A stretch of 64,000 nucleotides of DNA from Bacteroidales bacterium (GTDB taxonomy: Bacteria; Bacteroidota; Bacteroidia; Bacteroidales; JAIOZK01). The position numbers and the translations under genes were made by a program. Position 1 is the first letter of the stretch. Each line of letters starts with the position of its first letter. The stretch lies in assembly GCA_021740625.1 (NCBI GenBank), contig JAIOZK010000002.1, forward strand, positions 62,001 to 126,000. The letters run 5' to 3'. Below the pieces are notes generated by a model. That model was not told the origin of the DNA, ran no database searches, and was given only the letters and a program-made list of their open reading frames with translations. Shown in pieces: positions 45,727 to 53,676 of this stretch.

Positions 45727-47187
45727 ATGAAAAAGCTAGCACTGATTTTTACACTTGTATGCATTGGATACTGGGCACCTGCAAAGTCGTTAAATGCCCT
45801 GTTTTCATATACCACCTTCGATTCTCCAGAAAACAAACCATACATAGAAACCTACCTGAGCGTAAAGGGCAGCAGCCTGAATTACCTCAAAATAGATGAG
45901 AACAAATTCCAGGGAGCCATTGAGGTGATCATCCTGTTCAAGCAAAATGAGGAAATCATCAGTTATGATAAATATGAAGTGAAGAGTCCTGTAGTGACCG
46001 ATACTGGCCAGATCAACTACAACATCCTCGATCAGCAACGCTATGCTCTCAGGAACGGTAGTTACAATTTTGAGATTTGGCTTTCAGACCAGAACAGCAG
46101 CAAAAAGCCTTTTGTGCATACCGAAGTGGTCAACATCAGTTATCCTGAAGATGAAGTTTCCGTTTCAGGTATTGAGCTGCTGGCTTCCTACAAAAAGTCT
46201 GATGAGCAGAATATGTATACAAAGAATGGTTTTGAGCTGATGCCGCTTGTTAGCAACTATTACCCAAAAACCAGCAATGAACTGATCTTTTATACCGAGG
46301 TATATAATACTGATCAGGTTTTTGGTGAAAATGGCAAATTTCTCATCGACTATTACATCGAATCGTTTGAAACTGCCAAAAAGATTACGGATTACCAGGT
46401 CATCAGAAGACAGGATGCCGGAATGGTTGTCCCGCTGATTGGGAAATTCGATATTGAGTTCCTGCCATCGGGCAATTATAAACTGGTCGTTGAAGCAAGG
46501 AACAGGGAAAACGAGCTGGTGGCCATCAACAAAGTCTTTTTCCAGCGCAGCAATCCTGATGTACAATTTGATGTTTCTGATCTGGCCGCCATCAACATTC
46601 AAAATACTTTCGTGGAAAAGATCTCCAGCAAAGACACCCTGAGTGAATACATCAAATGTCTTGCACCCATCTCCTCTGAGATTGAGCGGCAGTTTGCCAA
46701 CAAGCAACTCTTCGAATCCGACCTGGCCACCATGCAGCAGTTCTTCCTGAACTTCTGGTTGACACGTGATAACCTCGATCCTTATTCAGCCTGGCTGGAT
46801 TATTACACCGAAGTGCGGAAAGTAGATAATGCATACGCCACCCAGGTGAAGGAAGGCTATGAAACCGACCGGGGCAGGGTTTACCTGAAATATGGTCCAC
46901 CCAATATCGTGAGCGAAAGCTATAATGAACCCAGCGCTTACCCTTACGAGATTTGGCATTATTATGTGCTTGGCAACCAACGAAACAAAAAGTTCGTATT
47001 CATGTCGCAGGACATCGTTACCAATGATTTCGAATTAATACATTCGGATGCCATTGGTGAGTTATCAAACTACCGTTGGCAGGTCTTGCTGCACAGAAGG
47101 GATTTCGACCCCACAAATGTTGACATCACAGCACCACCGGATGCATGGGGGAACCAGGCTGAGAAGTACTATACGGAGCCGTTTTAA
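45727..47187 (+). CDS. GWxTD domain protein, secreted
   Basis: 486 residues from ATG 45727; the longer frame from 45322 would run through tRNA-Ser and is rejected. Signal peptide MKKLALIFTLVCIGYWAPAKS. The N-terminal two thirds are beta-rich strands; the C-terminal 130 residues form a GWxTD domain (MQQFFLNFWLTRDNLDPYSAWLDYYTEVRKVDNAYATQVKEGYETDRGRVYLKYGPPNIV), with GYETD in place of GWxTD. Family function is unknown; it is widespread in Bacteroidota and Acidobacteria. Ends 3 bp before a dispersed repeat, followed by a terminator. Confidence 0.88.
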   Translation: MKKLALIFTLVCIGYWAPAKSLNALFSYTTFDSPENKPYIETYLSVKGSSLNYLKIDENKFQGAIEVIILFKQNEEIISYDKYEVKSPVVTDTGQINYNILDQQRYALRNGSYNFEIWLSDQNSSKKPFVHTEVVNISYPEDEVSVSGIELLASYKKSDEQNMYTKNGFELMPLVSNYYPKTSNELIFYTEVYNTDQVFGENGKFLIDYYIESFETAKKITDYQVIRRQDAGMVVPLIGKFDIEFLPSGNYKLVVEARNRENELVAINKVFFQRSNPDVQFDVSDLAAINIQNTFVEKISSKDTLSEYIKCLAPISSEIERQFANKQLFESDLATMQQFFLNFWLTRDNLDPYSAWLDYYTEVRKVDNAYATQVKEGYETDRGRVYLKYGPPNIVSESYNEPSAYPYEIWHYYVLGNQRNKKFVFMSQDIVTNDFELIHSDAIGELSNYRWQVLLHRRDFDPTNVDITAPPDAWGNQAEKYYTEPF

Positions 47188-47189
47188 TT

Positions 47190-47328
47190 CACTGAGACTG
47201 TTTTTCTCAGGAGCGAAATAAACTGAAAAAACAAATTCGAAGTCCTTGCCGGCGAGGCAGGGATTCCGAGCTTCTGCAAGCGCTGAAGCTACTCAGCGGA
47301 GGCGCTGTCGAGGAATCTCAAGGTATTC
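47190..47328 (+). repeat. Dispersed repeat, copy 1, right after a stop codon
   Basis: Begins CACTGAGACTGTT 2 bp after the GWxTD stop and contains AACTGAAAAAACAAA, CCTTGCC...GGCGAGGCAGGGAT, AGCGCTGAAGCT, CTCAGCGGAGGCGCTGTCGAGG. A matching copy runs on the opposite strand at 53532-53675. No ORF; several internal hairpins (AGCTTC/GAAGCT, AGCGCT/AGCGCC type). Confidence 0.8.
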
Positions 47329-47383
47329 AGATAGGCTCACACATTCAGGCTATTGCCAGTCATTTCATCATAAAATATTGTCC

Positions 47384-47420
47384 AATCCCATTATTTATTC
47401 AGATAATGGGATTATTTTTG
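47384..47420 (+). terminator. Terminator whose T-run is also a -7 promoter element
   Basis: AATCCCATTAT (47384-47394) pairs fully with ATAATGGGATT (47403-47413), then a T run. TATTTTTG at 47413-47420 fits the -7 consensus and lies 24 bp before the acyltransferase ATG at 47444. Confidence 0.7.
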
Positions 47421-47443
47421 TTCCCTAAAGCTCATATTGATTC

Positions 47444-48325
47444 ATGCGGATCGTATATTTTATTTTCAATATCGTTGCCTGGTTTATCTCAATCTTGCCT
47501 TTCGGGATACTGTACCTTCTGTCAGATTTTTTGTACTTTGTTATTTATTATCTTATCCAATACAGGAGGAAAACGGTTTATACCAATCTGAAACGGGCTT
47601 TTCCCGGAAAATCCAAAAAAGAGATTAAAAGCATTGTAAAGCAATATTACCGGAATTTATCGGATATTATCCTGGAAACACTCAAAATCCGCAATTTCAG
47701 CGAAAAGGAGTTGGACCGGCGCATCATATTCAATAATTATGAGATCCTTGAAAAATATTTCAAAGAAGGAAGAAGCGTATTTGTTGCTGCCGGTCATTGC
47801 GGAAACTGGGAATGGCTGGGCATTGCCCTCGCAAGGATCACCAACTTTCATCCTTACGCCATTTATAAGCAGTTGAATGATCCCTATTTTGAAAAATACA
47901 TGAGCATGTTGCGGACCAAATCAGGATACAACAACCTGATCCGTTTCAAACAAACCTTCCGCACCCTGGCCCGATTGCGGGATAAGCAAAACATTGTGAT
48001 CATTGTAGGGGATCAAACTCCAACAAAAGTGGAGATCAATTACTGGACGAAGTTTTTCGGAAGGGAAACGGGTTTTTTCCTCGGCCTGGAAAAGATGTCA
48101 AAAGCCCTGGATTATGTGGTGGTGTTTTTTGATATGCACCGGGTGAAAAGAGGCTATTATGAGATCGATATTTTGTTGCTGGAAGATGATCCCAAACGTA
48201 CGGAAGAATACGAGATCACTGAAAAATACGTTCGATACCTGGAAGCGATCATTCGTAAGAATCCCGATAACTGGTTGTGGTCGCACCGCAGGTGGAAACA
48301 CCAAAAACCCAAAACCGAATCATGA
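47444..48325 (+). CDS. Lysophospholipid / lipid A acyltransferase (LpxL/HtrB family)
   Basis: 293 residues. Membrane-anchored N-terminus (FIFNIVAWFISILPFGILYLLSDFLYFVIYYLI), acyltransferase catalytic HCGNWEWLG (HxxxxE-type, His then Glu), FKQTFRTLARLR, VGDQTPTKVE and GLEKMSKALDYVVVFFDM. Such enzymes add late acyl chains to lipid A or ornithine lipids at the inner membrane. The stop overlaps the ATGATG start of the next glycosyltransferase, so the two are coupled in translation, suggesting envelope glycolipid synthesis. Confidence 0.93.
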   Translation: MRIVYFIFNIVAWFISILPFGILYLLSDFLYFVIYYLIQYRRKTVYTNLKRAFPGKSKKEIKSIVKQYYRNLSDIILETLKIRNFSEKELDRRIIFNNYEILEKYFKEGRSVFVAAGHCGNWEWLGIALARITNFHPYAIYKQLNDPYFEKYMSMLRTKSGYNNLIRFKQTFRTLARLRDKQNIVIIVGDQTPTKVEINYWTKFFGRETGFFLGLEKMSKALDYVVVFFDMHRVKRGYYEIDILLLEDDPKRTEEYEITEKYVRYLEAIIRKNPDNWLWSHRRWKHQKPKTES

Positions 48326-49344
48326 TGCCCCGTGTTGCAGTCGTCATATTAAACTGGAATGGCAGGAAATTCCTGGAAAAATTCCTACCCCTGGTCATCG
48401 AAAGAAGCAAGGATGAAGCTGAGGTTATCATTGCTGATAATGCTTCTGTGGATGATTCGGTTGCATTCCTGGAAAAGAACTATCCCGAGATTAGGATCAT
48501 ACAGAACGAAACTAACGGTGGCTTTTCCAAAGGATACAATGATGCGCTGGCAAAGGTGGATGCCGATTATTATGTGCTGCTGAATTCGGATATTGAAGTT
48601 GGCGAGCAATGGATCGAACCCATCATCGACCTGATGGAACAAGATCATACAATAGCTGCCTGCCAGCCGAAAATACTTGCCTACCAGGAGCCTGCAAGAT
48701 TTGAATATGCAGGTGCGGCCGGCGGTTATATTGACAAATACGGTTACCCTTTTTGCCGTGGTCGTCTGTTTCAAAACCTGGAAGAAGATAAGGGGCAGTA
48801 TGATGATGTCAAAGAGATATTCTGGGCCACCGGGGCCTGCATGTTCGTGAGGGCAGAGTTATACCATAAGCTGGATGGGCTGGATGAGGATTTCTTCGCC
48901 CATATGGAGGAGATCGATTTTTGCTGGCGCTTGAAAAATAAAGGCTTTAAAATTATGTATTGCCCCGATTCTGTAATCTATCATGTAGGAGGCGGTACGC
49001 TGCCCAAAAACTCCAGCCGCAAGACCTATCTCAATTTCCGCAACAATACTTTCCTGATGTATAAGAACTTGCCTGATAGATTGTTGTTTAGGGTTTTTGT
49101 GGCCCGCTATTTCCTGGATGCCATTGCCGCACTGAAATTCCTGGCCGAAGGTGGATTCAGTGATTTTGTTGCTGTCCTGAAAGCCCATGTGCATTTTTGG
49201 AAAAATCATGCAAGATTTAAAAAGAAAAGGCATAAACATCATCATGATCCCGTATCCATGGTATATAAGGGAAATATCGTTTTTGATTATTTCCTGAAAG
49301 GAAAGAAGCGTTTCTCTGATTTGGATGAAGAGAATTTTAGTTAA
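48322..49344 (+). CDS. Family 2 glycosyltransferase
   Basis: 340 residues from ATG 48322, which overlaps the acyltransferase stop by 4 bp (ATGATG over TGA). Typical GT2 start RVAVVILNWNGRKFLEKFLP, VIIADNASVDDSVAFL, NGGFSKGYNDAL, then LLNSDIEVGEQW in the DxD position, and FWATGACMFVRAELYHKLDGLDEDFFAHMEEIDFCWRLKNKGFKIMYCPDSVIYHVGG with the catalytic acidic cluster. The C-terminus has a run of basic residues (FKKKRHKHHH) and hydrophobic helices that may rest on the membrane. Probably extends a glycan on a lipid, rhamnosyl-transferase-like. Confidence 0.93.
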   Translation: MMPRVAVVILNWNGRKFLEKFLPLVIERSKDEAEVIIADNASVDDSVAFLEKNYPEIRIIQNETNGGFSKGYNDALAKVDADYYVLLNSDIEVGEQWIEPIIDLMEQDHTIAACQPKILAYQEPARFEYAGAAGGYIDKYGYPFCRGRLFQNLEEDKGQYDDVKEIFWATGACMFVRAELYHKLDGLDEDFFAHMEEIDFCWRLKNKGFKIMYCPDSVIYHVGGGTLPKNSSRKTYLNFRNNTFLMYKNLPDRLLFRVFVARYFLDAIAALKFLAEGGFSDFVAVLKAHVHFWKNHARFKKKRHKHHHDPVSMVYKGNIVFDYFLKGKKRFSDLDEENFS

Positions 49345-49396
49345 GTTTCAAATATTGTGATCGGTAAAAATTGGTTTTACCTTATTTTCATGAGAT

Positions 49397-49548
49397 TAGG
49401 AGGCTTTCCAAGAAGCGCGTTATTTCGTCAGGCTGAGTGCCTTACCCGTCTGGGGAGTCGAAGTCTGAGTCCTTTGTTTATCAATGCATCAAGACTGCAC
49501 CCGATGTGACCCAGTAAACTGAAGGACATTTTTTGGGCAGCTTTTGAA
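49397..49548. repeat. Diverged copy of the 155-bp dispersed element
   Basis: Shares with 29087-29241 the core TATTTCGTCAGGCTGAG, CCTTACC, GGAGTCGAAG, TCAATGCATC and the run to GATGTGAC, and weak end complementarity (AGGAGGCTTTCCAAG with its counterpart near 49535). Located between convergent genes. Confidence 0.65.
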
Positions 49549-49576
49549 ATTCATATCAACACCCGCGAGTAATCCG

Positions 49577-50002
49577 CTAAAGTCTACCCCCCAGAAATGC
49601 TTCTACTGCCAAACGATAGGAATCCAGTCCGAAACCACTGATCACGCCTTTGGTTCCTCCCGAAATCATGGATTTATGCCGGTATTCTTCACGGGCGAAG
49701 ATGTTGGAAATGTGCACTTCGATCACTTTCGTCTCAATGGCTTTTACAGCATCCCCGATGGAGACGCTGGTATGTGTATATCCGGCTGCATTCAAAATGA
49801 TGCCATTATAAAGGAAACCCGCTTTTTGCAGGGCATCGATGATCTCCCCTTCTATATTGCTCTGGAAATAATCCAACTGTATATCGGGAAAATTACTCCG
49901 TAGCTTCTTCAGATAGGATTCGAAATTCTGTGTACCGTAAAGACCGGGCTCCCGCTTTCCGAGCAGGTTCAGATTGGGCCCGTTGATGATCATGATCTTC
50001 AT
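49577..50002 (-). CDS. aroQ: Type II 3-dehydroquinate dehydratase
   Basis: 141 residues, normal length. Third step of the shikimate path. Seen: MIINGPNLNLLGKREPGLYG (with the catalytic Tyr in GLYG and Arg), QSNIEGEIIDALQKAG, LNAAGYTHTSVSIGDAV, EVHISNIFAREEYRHKSMIS with the catalytic His and Arg, and GFGLDSYRLAVEAF. Start ATG 50002 (a second ATG at 49993). Not next to other aro genes; divergent from the DUF434 gene 49 bp away. Confidence 0.97.
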   Translation of the reverse strand: MKIMIINGPNLNLLGKREPGLYGTQNFESYLKKLRSNFPDIQLDYFQSNIEGEIIDALQKAGFLYNGIILNAAGYTHTSVSIGDAVKAIETKVIEVHISNIFAREEYRHKSMISGGTKGVISGFGLDSYRLAVEAFLGGRL

Positions 50003-50051
50003 GTATTGAAAATCCTTTATAACTTTACAAATATAATGATTTCAATACAGC

Positions 50052-50726
50052 ATGTTATTGATGGACGAATTTAAAAAACCCCTGCGTGATTATTTATACC
50101 TGATTTCCCGCGATTATTCTTCAGCAGGAGCCAGGGATTTTGTGGGCAATCGTTACCATCTCAGCAGGGAAGAACGCAGCATACTGTACCGCGGTGTCTT
50201 TAAAACTGAAGAAAGCCAACGAAGGATGGAGCGATTGATTCCGGAGGAACAACTGAAGAATAAGATCCTGCATATAGATACATTCAATGTTTTGTACACC
50301 CTGGTTGCATATTATAATGGATTTCCATTGTTCATTGCTACGGATGGCGTCCTCCGCGACGCTGCGGAAATCCATACCAGAGAACCAAATATGAAAATAT
50401 TCAATCTTTCCCTGGACCGTTTGTTCTCATGTCTTGAGAAGAGTAAGGTTTCAGGAATCAGCCTGTACATTGATCACGCTGTGCCTGTAAGTCATGATCT
50501 GGTAGAATATTTCAGGAGAATCAAAGCATCATTTCGCGTCCCAGTTGAATATGCAAAATTTCATGATCCGGATGAGATTATGGGAAAAATGAGAACAGGT
50601 GTTTTATGTACTTCTGATTCTGAATTGATCCAGGCTTCTTCCATCCCTGTATTCGACCTGCCCCGCCATATTTTGCAAGCCAATTTTAATCCTGATTTTT
50701 TGGATTTAACGTATTTAAATGCTTAA
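50052..50726 (+). CDS. DUF434 domain protein
   Basis: 224 residues; ATG 50052 or 50061 (MDEFKKPLRDYLYL). The family signature YLISRDYSSAGARDFVGNRYHLSREERSILYRGVF and IDTFNVLYTLVAYYNGFPLFIATDGVLRDAA, then VSGISLYIDHAVPVSHDLVEYFR and VLCTSDSELI, are clear. Structure suggests a nucleotide- or tRNA-related function but this is not established. The stop is 16 bp before the TPP riboswitch, so it is unlikely to be regulated by it. Confidence 0.85.
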   Translation: MLLMDEFKKPLRDYLYLISRDYSSAGARDFVGNRYHLSREERSILYRGVFKTEESQRRMERLIPEEQLKNKILHIDTFNVLYTLVAYYNGFPLFIATDGVLRDAAEIHTREPNMKIFNLSLDRLFSCLEKSKVSGISLYIDHAVPVSHDLVEYFRRIKASFRVPVEYAKFHDPDEIMGKMRTGVLCTSDSELIQASSIPVFDLPRHILQANFNPDFLDLTYLNA

Positions 50727-50741
50727 TTTTGTAGATTGATT

Positions 50742-50905
50742 CCAATAGGGGTGCCTGAACGGATGAATCCGTTGCAACGGGCTGAGATCATACCCTTCGA
50801 ACCTGATCCGGGTAATACCGGCGGAGGGAGGAGAGAAAATCTCAAGTTCTTACAACATTTCCTCTATTGGTCTTTTTTGCATGTTTCATTTAAACTAAAA
50901 AGACC
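50742..50905 (+). promoter_or_regulatory. TPP riboswitch (THI element) with expression platform
   Basis: The aptamer (about 50748-50832) has the conserved blocks GGGGTGCC, GCTGAGA (50781-50787), ACCCTT, GAACCTGATCCGG and TAATACCGGCG-AGGGA. Upstream bases 50742-50751 (CCAATAGGGG) can pair along 10 bp with 50861-50870 (CCTCTATTGG), a stem followed by a T run (terminator-like). The T run and its flank 50869-50877 (GGTCTTTTT) can instead pair exactly with 50897-50905 (AAAAAGACC), the bases directly in front of the ATG at 50906. The overlap makes the two stems exclusive. Thiamin pyrophosphate should lower expression of the downstream receptor. Confidence 0.93.
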
Positions 50906-53368
50906 ATGAAGAAGTATTTAAAATCCTTAACAACATTAATCGCAATTCTCCCGCTTGCTGTCTATTCGCAGTATACACTCAAAGGGAAGGTGTTTGATGC
51001 ACAAAGCGGAAAGCCGCTACCCGGAGCACATGTGATCATAAAAAACACATTTAAAACTGCGGTGAGCGATAGAGAAGGTACTTATCAGTTTACCAGGCTG
51101 GATGCAGGCAAGTACAGCATCAAAGTTACCTATATTTCATATCAGCAGGCTGAAAAAAGCATACAACTTGAATCGGACCGGACATTGGATTTCAGTTTAG
51201 AACCCAAAACGATCATGACCGAAGAGGTGATCATCCGGGCCAGCAGGGTAGGGGAGAAATCACCTGCTACTTATGAAAATGTTACGAAAGATGAGATTGA
51301 AGAAGTCAACTTCGGGCAGGATATGCCTTATCTGATCGAAACAACCCCTTCTACCGTAGTTTCATCCGATGCGGGGACGGGTGTGGGTTATACCAACTTG
51401 CGCATCCGGGGCACGGACATCACACGCATCAATGTTACCATCAATGGTATACCACTGAATGACCCGGAGAGCCAGGGGGTATTCTGGGTGAACATGCCTG
51501 ATTTTGCTACTTCAGTTGATAATATTCAAATTCAACGTGGTGTGGGGAGTTCGGTGAACGGGGCTGCTGCTTTCGGGGCCAGCATCAACATACAAACCCT
51601 GGATCTGAAAAGCGATCCTTATGCCGAAGTGAGCAGCTTGACAGGTTCTTTCAATTCCTTTAAGAATAGTGTTTCTTTCGGTACAGGTCTGATCGGGGGG
51701 CACTGGAGTTTCGACGGACGCTTGTCGAAGATTACATCTGATGGATATATCGACCGGGCATTCTCCGACCTGAAATCATTTTATTTTTCAGGGGGGTATC
51801 ATGGTGAAAAAACAATGGTAAAGGCAGTTGTCTTCTCAGGAAAGGAAAAGACCTACCAGAGCTGGTGGGGCGTTCCGAAAGTGCGGCTGGAAAATGATTC
51901 TGAAGGTATGAAACGTTATTATGATCATTGGCTTTATACCGAAGAACAATATGAGCATATGCTGAATTCCGACAATCGAACATACAACTATTATACTTAC
52001 GAAAACGAAACCGATAATTACCAGCAAGACCATTATCAATTGCATGTTTCACATCAGTTCAGCAAAAAATGGCACCTGAATGCATCGGGGTTTTATGTTT
52101 ACGGCCGGGGTTATTATGAGCAATACAGGAATGAGGATCCATTTAGCGACTATGAATTACCAAATTTGATCATTGGTGATACAGTTATTGAAAATACTGA
52201 TCTGGCCCGGCAAAAATGGCTCGACAATGATTTTTATGGATCTAATTTTTCATTGCACTACAATGCAGGCAGAACTTCCGTGATCCTGGGTGGAGGTTAT
52301 AATCATTATACCGGCAGGCATTTCGGAAATATTATTTGGGCCGAATATGCTGCAAACATGAAAAAAGATTATGAATGGTACCGGAATACAGGTTTCAAAA
52401 AGACCTGGAATTTATTTGGCAAGATCAACACCGCACTTACGGAAAAACTGAATGCATACCTCGATTTGCAATACCGGGGCGTTAAGTATGATATTGATGG
52501 GATCCATGATGATTTGCGTAACATCACGCAGGAACATGAATTTAATTTTTTCAATCCCAAGGCCGGTTTATATTATGATCTCAATGAAAGCAACAGTATA
52601 TATCTTTCCTTCGGTATTGCAAACCGGGAACCCAATCGCAGCAATTACCGCGATGCCGATTCGAACGATGTTTTCAAAAGTGAGCGCCTGTATGATTTTG
52701 AATTGGGTTATGGTTTAAAAAAACAGGATTACGGACTGGAAGCAAATCTTTTTTACATGGATTACACGGATCAACTGGTCCTGACCGGAGAGATCAACGA
52801 TGTGGGTGCGGCCATCATGACCAATGTGCCGGAAAGTTATCGTGCCGGTGTGGAAGTTGTCGGCGGATTGAAGATCTTCGAAAACCTTAACTGGAAATTT
52901 AATGCCACATATAGCATGAACAAAATTATGGATTTTACTGAGTATGTTGACAATTGGGATGATACAACTGGCCTCGCTCCGCAGGTTTCAAAAAAACTGG
53001 GGCAAACCGACCTGGCCTTCTCCCCTGATTTTATTGCGGGCAGCCAGTTAAGCTGGAAACCACTGGCAGGTTTAAAGATAAATTTTATTTCCAAATATGT
53101 TGGCAGGCAATACATCGATAATACATCGAGCCTGAGCCGCAGCCTGGATCCCTACTTCGTAAATGACCTGGTGATCAATTATACTTTTAAGACCGAATTC
53201 ATTGAAGAGATCGGTTTGCACCTGATGGTCAATAATATCTTTGATGAAAAGTATGAAACCTATGCCTGGGTGTATCGCTATAAGTTAAAAAATAAGTTCT
53301 GGGAAATGGATGGATACTTTCCGCAAGCAGGTGCCAATGTGATGGGAGGTGTGACTCTGAAGTTTTAA
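50906..53368 (+). CDS. TonB-dependent outer-membrane receptor, probably for thiamin
   Basis: 820 residues. Signal peptide, CarboxypepD_reg-like domain (about 24-105: LKGKVFDAQSGKPLPGAHVIIKNT), plug (about 120-230; FGQDMPYLIETTPSTVVSSDAGTGVGYTNLRIRGTD) and a 22-strand beta-barrel to the C-terminal aromatic end (VMGGVTLKF). No SusD-type partner follows, so it is a nutrient receptor rather than a polysaccharide system. The TPP riboswitch in its leader indicates thiamin or a precursor as substrate, matching known riboswitch-controlled receptors of Bacteroidota; those are usually followed by pnuT and a kinase, which are absent here. Energy would come from TonB/ExbBD encoded elsewhere. Confidence 0.9.
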   Translation: MKKYLKSLTTLIAILPLAVYSQYTLKGKVFDAQSGKPLPGAHVIIKNTFKTAVSDREGTYQFTRLDAGKYSIKVTYISYQQAEKSIQLESDRTLDFSLEPKTIMTEEVIIRASRVGEKSPATYENVTKDEIEEVNFGQDMPYLIETTPSTVVSSDAGTGVGYTNLRIRGTDITRINVTINGIPLNDPESQGVFWVNMPDFATSVDNIQIQRGVGSSVNGAAAFGASINIQTLDLKSDPYAEVSSLTGSFNSFKNSVSFGTGLIGGHWSFDGRLSKITSDGYIDRAFSDLKSFYFSGGYHGEKTMVKAVVFSGKEKTYQSWWGVPKVRLENDSEGMKRYYDHWLYTEEQYEHMLNSDNRTYNYYTYENETDNYQQDHYQLHVSHQFSKKWHLNASGFYVYGRGYYEQYRNEDPFSDYELPNLIIGDTVIENTDLARQKWLDNDFYGSNFSLHYNAGRTSVILGGGYNHYTGRHFGNIIWAEYAANMKKDYEWYRNTGFKKTWNLFGKINTALTEKLNAYLDLQYRGVKYDIDGIHDDLRNITQEHEFNFFNPKAGLYYDLNESNSIYLSFGIANREPNRSNYRDADSNDVFKSERLYDFELGYGLKKQDYGLEANLFYMDYTDQLVLTGEINDVGAAIMTNVPESYRAGVEVVGGLKIFENLNWKFNATYSMNKIMDFTEYVDNWDDTTGLAPQVSKKLGQTDLAFSPDFIAGSQLSWKPLAGLKINFISKYVGRQYIDNTSSLSRSLDPYFVNDLVINYTFKTEFIEEIGLHLMVNNIFDEKYETYAWVYRYKLKNKFWEMDGYFPQAGANVMGGVTLKF

Positions 53369-53381
53369 AATATTTATTTAA

Positions 53382-53431
53382 CGCAGAGCTGCAAAGCAAT
53401 AATTCCTGTATTAATTGCGGCTTTGCGTGTA
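53382..53431 (+). terminator. Imperfect hairpin after the thiamin receptor gene
   Basis: ACGCAGAGCTGCAAAGCAATAAT faces ATTAATTGCGGCTTTGCGT with several mismatches, 13 bp after the stop. No strong T run; a terminator or processing site is possible. Confidence 0.4.
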
Positions 53432-53531
53432 CAAATGAACTATACCCGAGGCAATCCTGCGTGGTATTGAGGGGAAATATTCGTTTGATTCGCCCCAAGG
53501 GGCGGAGAACCTAAAGACCGTCAGGCAAGTT
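53432..53531. other. Rest of the gap before the repeat
   Basis: A perfect CGCCCC-AA-GGGGCG palindrome lies at 53491-53504. I see no gene or other signal in the remaining bases up to the dispersed repeat. Confidence 0.45.
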
Positions 53532-53675
53532 ATACCCTAGAGATCCCTCGACAGCGCCTCCGCTGAGCAGCTTCAGCGCTCGTGGAAGCTTGGGATCCCT
53601 GCCTCGCCGTCAGGCAAGGAGTTCGACTTTGTTTTTTCAGTTCGTTCACACTCCTGAAAATAACAGTCTCACTGA
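53532..53675 (-). repeat. Dispersed repeat, copy 2, inverted relative to copy 1
   Basis: Reads on the minus strand TCAGTGAGACTGTT, AACTGAAAAAACAAA, TCCTTGCCTGACGGCGAGGCAGGGAT, AGCGCTGAAGCT, CTCAGCGGAGGCGCTGTCGAGGGATCTC. It begins 1-2 bp after the stop of the C1 protease gene, just as copy 1 begins after the GWxTD gene. Confidence 0.8.
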
Positions 53676-53676
53676 T

